A DNA stretch of 64,000 nt from an uncultured Desulfovibrio sp. (GTDB lineage: Bacteria > Desulfobacterota > Desulfovibrionia > Desulfovibrionales > Desulfovibrionaceae), in NCBI GenBank assembly GCA_900546145.1, contig URBN01000003.1:95878-159877 (forward strand), in the 5' to 3' direction. This document shows, piece after piece, positions 51,463 through 58,075 of the stretch. The notes beneath the pieces were generated by a model. That model was not told the DNA's origin, searched no databases, and saw only the letters and a program-made list of their open reading frames with translations. Made by a program: the position numbers and the translations under genes. Numbering within the stretch: the first letter of the stretch is position 1; every line of letters begins with the position of its first letter.

Positions 51463-51687
51463 GAAACCCTCTGTGAAGCTGAAAGAACGCGGCCATCCTA
51501 TATGGCCTTCATGTCATGATCAAGTGAGAATGATTCCTAATAATATATATCGCCGGACTTGACCAGACCAATCCGCCCTTTCCGGAAAAATCTTTTCTTT
51601 TTCCTCCCCCTCCCGTACGATCTCTGCCGGGTGTCATGTCACCGGGTACAGGTATCTGTTCCCTACTTCATTTCAGAGGAAACTGCT
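51463..51687. promoter_or_regulatory. Divergent promoter region between ccmE and the DUF4139-like gene
   Basis: This 225-base gap contains an AT-rich block TAATAATATATAT near 51538-51550, likely to hold a -10 element for one of the divergent genes. No conserved operator is recognised. Confidence 0.4.
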
Positions 51688-53193
51688 ATGATGAAAGTCC
51701 TTGTGGCCGCGTTTTTCCTTTTGCCCTTCTGCGCGTCGGTATTTGCGCCGTCTTCCCGGGCGGAAGAGGTTCCCGGCAGCGGGATCGTCCTTCAGCCCTC
51801 GAAGGCTCTCATCAGTCCCGGCGGGGCCAGCCTGACCGGGACCGCCGTCCTTCCCGTAAACCGGAACGGCGGCGCGCCTTCCGTTTCCGTCCTCCTTCCC
51901 GACGGGGCCCGGAGCGTTGTCCTCGGGGTCAGGGGACACCAGATAGCGCGCGTCACCCGTGCCGACGTGCCCTTTGAGGCCACGGGAAGGTTTTCCTCGG
52001 AAGGCAGGGATATCCGTGCCCGTCTGGCGGCTCTGAACGGCCGGCTGGCTTTTCTCGATGCGCGCGTGCGGGAGCTTGTCAAAACGCCGGACGGCGGTAA
52101 TGCTGAGAAGCTCTGTCAGGAACGCGAGCAGCTGAAACTTCAGATATCTGATCTTAAGGCCCTGGAGAAAAAGTACCAGGACGGTCCCCACACCGGCCTT
52201 CTCGTGACTGCGGTCCTCGCCGGCAGTGTCAGTGAGGAGAGCGTCACTGTCTCCTGCAGTTATCTTCTGCCCGGCTGCTCCTGGAAGCCTGTCTACAGCG
52301 CCGACTGCGCGCCCGGTAAGGACGGGAAGGGAACGCTCTCCGTGCGTCTTGAAGGTGTGGTACGGCAGTTCTCCGGCATCGACTGGACTGGCTGCGACAT
52401 CACGCTCGTGTCAAAATCCGCTGAGGCGGCGGACCTTCCCCCGCTCAGAACCTGGATTATCGGCGACTCCGGATACGGCGCTCCGATGCGCGCCTCCATG
52501 AATCTCATGGCCAAGGCCGACAGCGACGCCTCAGCCCCCGAAGAAGCCGCCGTGGGCGCCGCTGCCCCCGTGCGGCAGGATTCCCAGGGCAGTTACGTCA
52601 CCTGGAAACCCTCCATGAAGGGGCTCCAGGAAGGGGAAAGCCGCATCCTTCTGGCCGAAGCCAGATGGCAGGAGGATCTGACCTGGGTGGCCCGCCCGCT
52701 TAATGCCGACGCCCGCGTCTTTCTCTGCGCCGAGCATGTTCTCGCCCCCGGCGAAATCTGGCCCCGCGGCGAAATGGACATGAGTGTTGACGGCGTCTCC
52801 GTCGGCAGGGGAGATTTCAGTCCCCGCCTGGGCCGCGTGCGGTTTTCCTTCGGTCCTGACCCGCGCGTGAAGCTCACTGCCGTTACCGAACCCCGCAAAA
52901 GCGGAAGCGAAGGCATAATCGCCCAGAAGAAGGTCTGGGAATGGGCCTGGACCTACACAGTGCGCAATGACCGGGAAACCGGCGTCACTGTGCGCGTCGA
53001 ACGGCCCGTGCCGCAGAGCGTCAGTAAAGACGTCGTTGTGGAATACACGGGCAAGCCCGTTCCCCAGGAGGAGAAGGATGAAAAGAAGCTGGTCTGGACC
53101 CTCAGCCTGAAGCCTCATTCCGAAGCCTCCGTGAGCCACGGCGTCAGGGTGACGGCTCCGAAGGATACGGATATTTCTCCCGTGGCGCCGTAA
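51688..53193 (+). CDS. Exported DUF4139/mucoidy-inhibitor-like protein
   Basis: A 501-residue secreted protein with a signal peptide (about 20 residues, ending near SRAEE). The N-terminal domain is beta-rich, and a coiled coil (about residues 105-165; RARLAALNGRLAFLDARVRE) follows. The C-terminal half matches the DUF4139 beta-sandwich fold (WAWTYTVRNDRETGVTVRVE). Such proteins have been called mucoidy inhibitor A-like, but their function is not established. The ATG at 51688 follows AGAGGA at seven bases; the ORF could extend to 51559 but without a good site. It converges with pstB. Confidence 0.78.
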   Translation: MMKVLVAAFFLLPFCASVFAPSSRAEEVPGSGIVLQPSKALISPGGASLTGTAVLPVNRNGGAPSVSVLLPDGARSVVLGVRGHQIARVTRADVPFEATGRFSSEGRDIRARLAALNGRLAFLDARVRELVKTPDGGNAEKLCQEREQLKLQISDLKALEKKYQDGPHTGLLVTAVLAGSVSEESVTVSCSYLLPGCSWKPVYSADCAPGKDGKGTLSVRLEGVVRQFSGIDWTGCDITLVSKSAEAADLPPLRTWIIGDSGYGAPMRASMNLMAKADSDASAPEEAAVGAAAPVRQDSQGSYVTWKPSMKGLQEGESRILLAEARWQEDLTWVARPLNADARVFLCAEHVLAPGEIWPRGEMDMSVDGVSVGRGDFSPRLGRVRFSFGPDPRVKLTAVTEPRKSGSEGIIAQKKVWEWAWTYTVRNDRETGVTVRVERPVPQSVSKDVVVEYTGKPVPQEEKDEKKLVWTLSLKPHSEASVSHGVRVTAPKDTDISPVAP

Positions 53194-53202
53194 AAAACGC
53201 TG

Positions 53203-53221
53203 AGGGACAGTCCGCTGTCCC
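53203..53221. terminator. Bidirectional terminator
   Basis: GGGACAG pairs with CTGTCCC around TCCG. T-rich tails follow on the plus strand (CCTTTTTT) and the minus strand (GTTTTTTAC). It serves the DUF4139-like gene and pstB. Confidence 0.75.
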
Positions 53222-53223
53222 CG

Positions 53224-53988
53224 TTACCTTTTTTCAGGAGCTTTGCCTTCGAGGAGGGCCGCCAGATCTTCCGGCGCCGCCTCCCCGCGGGCGAAGCTCC
53301 TTTCTGTTCTGCCGTCCTTTACCATGAAAATACGGTCAGCCAGTCTCACGGCCTGCTCCGGATTGTGGGAAACGGCGATGACCGGATAGCTTTCTCCAAG
53401 CTTCATTATGAGTTCTTCGATCCCCGCCGCGGCCGCCACGTCCAGAGACGAAGTGGGCTCGTCCAGAAGAAGGACTGCCGGCTCCAGAGCAAGAGCCCTG
53501 GCCAGGCAGAGGCGCTGCTGCTGGCCCCCCGAAAGATGGGCGGCGTCCGTGTCCAGCCTGTCCCTGACCTCTTCCCAGAGGCCCGTGCTCCTGAGCGCTT
53601 TTTCCGCGGCTGCAGGGATCTCCCCTTTCGGCATTCCCCGCACCGCCTCCAGCGGTATCGCGATATTGCGGTAAACGCTGACAGGTAGCACATTCGGGGT
53701 CTGAAAGACCATGCCCACGAGGCGCCTCAGTTCACTGACCGGCCGGCCTCCCCCATATATATCTTCCATGCCTCTCCCGAGGTCGATTTCCACGCTGCCC
53801 GTTGTCCTGCAGCCCGGAAATGTCTCGTTCAGACGGTTCAGCGCCCTCAGGAGCGTGGTCTTGCCCGAACCGGACCGGCCAGTGAGCATGGTGACGCCCC
53901 GCGCGGGCGCTTCCAGTGAAACGCCATGCAGGATTTCCGTTTTCCCGAAGGCGACATGGAGATTGCTGATGCGGCAGGCTGATGTCAT
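53224..53988 (-). CDS. pstB: Phosphate ABC transporter ATP-binding protein PstB
   Basis: A 254-residue ABC ATPase. Walker A is GRSGSGKTT, the signature is LSGGQQQRLCLARAL, and Walker B is VLLLDEPTSSLD with the switch His in AVSHN. The segment VGMVFQTPNVLPVSVYRNIAIP is characteristic of PstB. Its start overlaps the pstA stop as ATGA. phoU, often next, is absent: the block ends here with a terminator. Confidence 0.93.
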   Translation of the reverse strand: MTSACRISNLHVAFGKTEILHGVSLEAPARGVTMLTGRSGSGKTTLLRALNRLNETFPGCRTTGSVEIDLGRGMEDIYGGGRPVSELRRLVGMVFQTPNVLPVSVYRNIAIPLEAVRGMPKGEIPAAAEKALRSTGLWEEVRDRLDTDAAHLSGGQQQRLCLARALALEPAVLLLDEPTSSLDVAAAAGIEELIMKLGESYPVIAVSHNPEQAVRLADRIFMVKDGRTERSFARGEAAPEDLAALLEGKAPEKR

Positions 53989-54869
53989 GCGTTTTTCCCC
54001 CAGCGCCGTCTGAAGCGGCGTTCCATCGTTTCGGCCAGGGTGAGAAGCAGTGTGGAGAACAGGAGAAGGACAATGGCTGCCCCGAATCCCCTGGAGAGTT
54101 CATCGGGATCCTGGTACTGGGCCGAAATATAATAGACGTAGAACGGAAGCGCCTCGAATTTTCCGAACAGTGCCGGCATGCCGGCATTGGCCACCACGCC
54201 GGTGAGCATGATGACGGCCGTATCCTCGGCTGCCCTGCCGAGAGAGAGGATGATGCCTCCCTGGATGCCTGAAAAGGAAGCCGGCAGCAGGATTCTGAAG
54301 ACGGCCTGCCTTTTCGTGAATCCCAGGGCCGCAGCGGTCAGTGAGAGCTCTCCGGGAAGGGCCTCCAGCGCCTGACAGGTGGATGTTACCAGCACAGGAA
54401 GGACAAGAAGAGCCAGGCACGCCGCCGAGAGCAGGAGCGACGTATTGGCGTTGATCCCCGCCACGTTCCTCAGAAACAAAATGAAGGAAAAGCCGAAGAG
54501 TCCCATGACAATGGACGGCGTGCCGGCCAGAACGTCGAGCACTGTCCGGAAGAACCGCCCGCGGCGGGGCGGGCAGAACGCCGCCAGATAAATGCCGCAG
54601 CCCACGCCTGGAAGGATGGCGATAAGCATGGTGAGAAGGACGAGGCATGCTGTTCCCGCGCACGCCGGCCAGATGCCGTCCCATACCGCGCGCTGTCCGA
54701 AGATGGCGGGCAGAGCGGGAACGCCGCCGAAAAAGAGCCCCGGACCAAGTGTATGCGTCCCTTTCGCGCAGAGAAAAAGAATCAGGGCGGCAACGGCGCA
54801 GAAGACGAAGAAAACGGCTCCGCGCAGAATCCAGCGCAGGAGCGTTTCGGAAGACTGATACCCGCTCAT
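53985..54869 (-). CDS. pstA: Phosphate ABC transporter permease PstA
   Basis: A 294-residue inner-membrane permease with about six hydrophobic segments and the permease coupling loop SLTAAALGFTKRQAVFRILLP. It pairs with PstC. It overlaps pstC by four bases (ATGA) and pstB by four, so the three genes are translationally coupled. Length and motif are normal. Confidence 0.92.
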   Translation of the reverse strand: MSGYQSSETLLRWILRGAVFFVFCAVAALILFLCAKGTHTLGPGLFFGGVPALPAIFGQRAVWDGIWPACAGTACLVLLTMLIAILPGVGCGIYLAAFCPPRRGRFFRTVLDVLAGTPSIVMGLFGFSFILFLRNVAGINANTSLLLSAACLALLVLPVLVTSTCQALEALPGELSLTAAALGFTKRQAVFRILLPASFSGIQGGIILSLGRAAEDTAVIMLTGVVANAGMPALFGKFEALPFYVYYISAQYQDPDELSRGFGAAIVLLLFSTLLLTLAETMERRFRRRWGKNA

Positions 54870-55762
54870 TCGTCCTTTCCCCTTTCTTTTTCGAGCGCGT
54901 GCAGGATGATGCTGGCTCCCGCGTTGACGACGAGAAGGATGAGCCCCGCGCAGAAGAGGGAGCCGTAGGCGGCTCCTCCCACTTCGTTGGAGGTCACGAG
55001 CGCCATGTGGGTTGTCAGCGTGCGGATGCTGGAGAGGAGCCCCTGGGGCACCTGTACAGCATTGCCGGCGAGCATAAGCGGGATGAGCGTGTCACCTGCG
55101 GCCCTGCCGAAGCCCAGAACGGCCGCAGCGGCGAGCGTGCGGCGTGAGCGAGGAAGAACGAAAAGGCGGAACAGTCCCAGTTTTGAAAATCCTAAAGCCT
55201 GCCCCCAGGGACAGAGCCGGCTGAGACGTGGGCTGAGACCAGCCTGCATAACGAGCACCATGGTCGGCAGAATTTCCAGCGTGAGGATGAGCCCGGCCGC
55301 GAGGAGGCACATGCCGCTTCCTCCGAAAGCCCGCCGGATCAGGGGAGTCAGGAGGAAAACGGCAGCGAAGCCGTAGACTACGGTTGGGATCGTCGTCATG
55401 AAACGGACCAGCACGGAAGATGCCTTTCGGAAAGGCCTCAGAGAAGGAGATTCTTCCGTGAGCAGGAAGCCGCATACAGAGAGGGCCAGCGGCCAGCCGA
55501 GGATGAGCGCGAAAGAGGCCAGCGCCAGTGATCCAAGGCACATGGGCAGAATACCGAAGGATCCCTGATAGGGCTGCCAGGTCCATCCGAAGGGCGAGCC
55601 CGGCCCCGGCTCGAAAAAAGCCGGGAGAGCTGCAGCCAGAATCATGCAGAAGAGGAGCCCGGTGCCCGCGATAACCAGAAAGGCAGCGTACGACAGCCAG
55701 AATCCGGCCCTGTCTCCGGAGTCAGGGCCGGAGTTATTTCTTTTTTTATAAAAAATTTTCAC
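54866..55762 (-). CDS. pstC: Phosphate ABC transporter permease PstC
   Basis: A 298-residue permease with about six hydrophobic segments and coupling loop WGQALGFSKLGLFRLFVLP. The start is a GTG at 55762 reading MKIFYKKRNNSG. No strong ribosome site precedes it, because the space is taken by the hairpin at 55771-55801, so initiation may be weak or the true start may lie elsewhere. This would reduce permease synthesis relative to PstS. Confidence 0.9.
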   Translation of the reverse strand: MKIFYKKRNNSGPDSGDRAGFWLSYAAFLVIAGTGLLFCMILAAALPAFFEPGPGSPFGWTWQPYQGSFGILPMCLGSLALASFALILGWPLALSVCGFLLTEESPSLRPFRKASSVLVRFMTTIPTVVYGFAAVFLLTPLIRRAFGGSGMCLLAAGLILTLEILPTMVLVMQAGLSPRLSRLCPWGQALGFSKLGLFRLFVLPRSRRTLAAAAVLGFGRAAGDTLIPLMLAGNAVQVPQGLLSSIRTLTTHMALVTSNEVGGAAYGSLFCAGLILLVVNAGASIILHALEKERGKDE

Positions 55763-55770
55763 AAGTGAGA

Positions 55771-55801
55771 AAAAAACGGCACCGGCTCATCGCCGGTGCC
55801 G
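55771..55801 (-). terminator. Terminator-like hairpin between pstS and pstC
   Basis: CGGCACCGGC pairs perfectly with GCCGGTGCCG around a five-base loop, and six T residues follow on the minus strand. It lies only eight bases before the pstC start, so readthrough or an internal promoter is needed for pstC expression. Confidence 0.85.
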
Positions 55802-55806
55802 GGAAG

Positions 55807-56639
55807 TTACTTCTGGGAGTATGGGATATAGCCGGCCTTCTTCACGAATCCGGTGCCGTCGGGGCTGAAGATGTAGTCGATGAAGGCCTTGGTCAGGCCT
55901 GTGGGCTCGCCCTTGGTGTTCATGTAGAGCAGGCGGGTGATCTTATACGTGCCTGAAGCGGCGTTTTCCTGGGTCGGGACCATGCCGTCGATGGTGACGC
56001 CCTGCACCGTCTTGTCGAGGTGTCCGATGCCTACGTAGCCGATGGCGTCGGGATTCTGGGCGATGGCTGTCTTCATGGCGCCGTTGGATGAGACGGTGTT
56101 GGCGCCGGGGAGGTAAGGCGTCTTGTCGATGGCGCGGGGCCGTCAAAGGTTTCCCTGGTTCCGCTGCCGTCTTCACGGACATACACGGCGATAGCAGCGT
56201 CCTTTCCGCCAACTTCCTTCCAGTTGGTGATTTTGCCGGAGAAGATGTCTTTCAGCTGGGCCTTGCTGAGAGATTTGACGGCGTTTTCCGGATTGACGGC
56301 AACAGCGACGCCGTCAATGGCGAAGGGGAAGGACTTGAGGCCGTATTTGGCTATCTCCGTGTCCTTGAGCGCACGGCCGGTATTTCCGATCTGCACGAGC
56401 CCTTCGCCCACCTTCTGCACACCCACGCCCGAACCGCCTCCGGCCACGGTAATGTGGATATTCGGGTTGGCTTCCATGATGGCCTTGGCAGCGGCCTTCA
56501 TGACCGGTATGTGTGCTGTGCCGCCTGCGATGTCGAGGGAGCCTTTAAGGTCTTTGAATGCGTCAACGGGAGCAGACCAGGCGGGGCTGGTGCAGGCCAG
56601 CAGGGCCAGCCCGGAGATTACGGCGAGAAGCTTTTTCAT
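55807..56639 (-). pseudogene. pstS: Phosphate-binding protein PstS, frameshifted
   Basis: The reading frame of a phosphate-binding protein is split. The upstream part (from 56639) has a signal peptide (MKKLLAVISGLALLACTSPA), the phosphate-binding block GGGSGVGVQKVGEGLVQIGN, and ends near EDGSGTRETFDGP. The downstream part continues in another frame as RAIDKTPYLPGANTVSSNGA, then AIGYVGIGHLDKTV, to the stop at 55807. Frame is lost at a run of four C on the minus strand (56136-56139); one more C would restore a normal protein of about 277 residues. It may be a sequencing error or a real loss. The neighbours pstCAB are intact. Confidence 0.88.
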
Positions 56640-56998
56640 AGAGAGATCCTCCTGATTGGGATGTTGTCCTGACTGCAGGTGGAGGATCTCCTGTCATCAT
56701 GCTCAGATCTGCGGCTGCAGACGACAGATGACGTGAGACATCCAGCCCCACCTGCCGGGCGGTCAGGTGAAGCTGAGACCGGACACACTGAGAGAAATCC
56801 CGGAGAAGTTTGTGTGTCCTTCGGGAGCAATGAACAGAAGTCCGGTCAGATGCGTATACATACCCATTCTGTAGTCTGCCGGCTGATCTCCGTCAAGGAA
56901 CCGGGCTGTATTTACATTTTTTTACATGGGTCAGAAACGCAGAAGGCCCCGATAACGGGGCCTTCTACAGCGTTGCCTTGGGGCAGTTAAGGAGAAGT
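56640..56998. promoter_or_regulatory. Intergenic region upstream of pstS
   Basis: This 359-base gap should hold the pst promoter. CTGTCAT at 56691 resembles one half of a Pho box, but no second half at the proper spacing is convincing. A direct repeat TTTACAT-TTT-TTTACAT lies near 56914-56930. A good AGGAGGA ribosome site precedes pstS. No gene or RNA is recognised. Confidence 0.4.
56941..56966 (-). terminator. Strong hairpin downstream of the STAS-like gene
   Basis: AGAAGGCCCCG pairs perfectly with CGGGGCCTTCT around ATAA. The minus-strand tail is short (GCGTTTCTG), so termination may be partial. Confidence 0.6.
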
Positions 56999-57376
56999 TT
57001 ATGATTCTTTGTGTTTACCGCAGTGGCAGTGCGCGCATTTGCCGCAGCAGTGGTGTTTTTTTGCCGGATCCGGCTTCTTGGGGATAAGGACCAGGTTGCC
57101 GTCCACTGCCAGCTCAAATCCGCGTTTGCCCATGAATATGAGCTGTCTGGGACGGAGCTGGGTCTTCAGCTGGGATGATTTGAAGTGTGCCGCGACGGCA
57201 GCATCCATCTCCTGGACACCCTGGACATCGACGAAAATGTGCGGGCAGACGTCCCGGTATGATCCGACCAGCGCAAGTACCGAGTGGGCCTGCGAAGGTT
57301 CAAACGAGTCGCACCGTATATGAAGGTTGTGGTTGCTGAAATGGAGGCTGATATCTCCTTTGCGATTTTGTGGCAT
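56999..57376 (-). CDS. STAS-like protein with a Cys/His-rich metal-binding tail
   Basis: A 125-residue protein. Residues 8-95 look like a STAS or anti-sigma-factor-antagonist fold (LHIRCDSF, HIFVDVQGVQEMDAAVAAHF), although no phosphorylated Ser is obvious. The C-terminus is a cluster, KKHHCCGKCAHCHCGKHKES, with five Cys and five His within 20 residues, likely to bind metal. AGGAGG precedes the ATG at 57376, which is preferred over the longer form to 57400. It lies 30 bases downstream of flavodoxin, so both may be co-transcribed and iron-linked. The function is unknown. Confidence 0.7.
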   Translation of the reverse strand: MPQNRKGDISLHFSNHNLHIRCDSFEPSQAHSVLALVGSYRDVCPHIFVDVQGVQEMDAAVAAHFKSSQLKTQLRPRQLIFMGKRGFELAVDGNLVLIPKKPDPAKKHHCCGKCAHCHCGKHKES

Positions 57377-57406
57377 GGCGACCTCCTGAGGTTGGCGCAT
57401 TGTGAG

Positions 57407-57853
57407 TTATACAGCCTTGGCGATGTCGTCCGCCCAAGACGCGATATCATCTTCGCAGTCCGAACCATCACCTTCGATGCGAAGGCCGTCAGTGATGATC
57501 TCCGCGCCCAGTTTTTTGCCGGTCTCTTCGACAACGTCGACTGCTCCGCAGAAGTGGGGGTAGCTGCGGTCTCCGGAGGCGAAGGCGGCGATTTTTTTGC
57601 CTTTGAGATTCATTTTATCGGCGTTTTCAAAAAGGGCAGCGAAGTCTTCCTGCATTTCAATGTCCTCGTCGCCCCAGCAGGAGGCGCCGAAAAGAACCGC
57701 GTCATATCCGTCGGCGAGGCCGTCTGCCTGGGCATCGGCGGCGTTCACAACGGTGACATCGTTGCCGGCTGCCTGGAGTTTGGCTTCGATGGCGTGAGCG
57801 ATGGATTCAGTATTGCCAGTGGTGGAACCGTACACTTCGAGAATCTTGGTCAT
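57407..57853 (-). CDS. Flavodoxin
   Basis: A 148-residue flavodoxin, the same length as the well-studied Desulfovibrio vulgaris protein. The FMN phosphate loop is GSTTGNTE (residues 9-16). The FMN-flanking loops are GASCWGDEDIEMQEDF, with the stacking Trp, and SGDRSYPHFCGAVD, with the Tyr. It is an acidic low-potential electron carrier that often replaces ferredoxin under iron limitation. The start at 57853 is chosen because GGAGG precedes it by eight bases and the fold begins at once. A 19-base palindrome lies just upstream and may mediate iron control. Confidence 0.95.
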   Translation of the reverse strand: MTKILEVYGSTTGNTESIAHAIEAKLQAAGNDVTVVNAADAQADGLADGYDAVLFGASCWGDEDIEMQEDFAALFENADKMNLKGKKIAAFASGDRSYPHFCGAVDVVEETGKKLGAEIITDGLRIEGDGSDCEDDIASWADDIAKAV

Positions 57854-57872
57854 TTTTTTGTCCTCCAAAAAT

Positions 57873-57891
57873 GAAATTGAATTTCAATTTC
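57873..57891 (-). promoter_or_regulatory. Palindromic operator upstream of flavodoxin, Fur-like
   Basis: GAAATTGAATTTCAATTTC is a perfect 9-1-9 palindrome ending 20 bases upstream of the flavodoxin start. Its AT-rich inverted-repeat layout fits a Fur-family site, and flavodoxin is iron-repressed in Desulfovibrio. The regulator is inferred. Confidence 0.6.
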
Positions 57892-58004
57892 TATTTATCG
57901 ACACTAGGCTGATGCGTCAAGAGAAAAACGAAGATTTTTTGCTGAAGGGGTTGATAAGAAAAATTTATGGCGATAAAAATATCACATCGAAAATTTTTTA
58001 CTCG

Positions 58005-58025
58005 TTTACCATCTGGTATGGTAAA
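58005..58025. promoter_or_regulatory. Palindromic operator candidate upstream of cas3
   Basis: TTTACCAT and ATGGTAAA are perfect eight-base arms around CTGGT, 50 bases before the cas3 start codon. It follows a possible promoter, TTGATA-17-TAAAAA, in 57950-57980. It may be a repressor site for the cas operon. Confidence 0.55.
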
Positions 58026-58075
58026 GTTTTATCGAATAATTTTTATATTGATTTATAATAATTGGGAAATATATT

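Noticed and set aside
56691..56740. Pho box for the pst operon
   Set aside because: Only single half-sites (CTGTCAT, and GTCATCTGTC on the other strand) are present, without the required tandem seven-base repeats at 11-base spacing.
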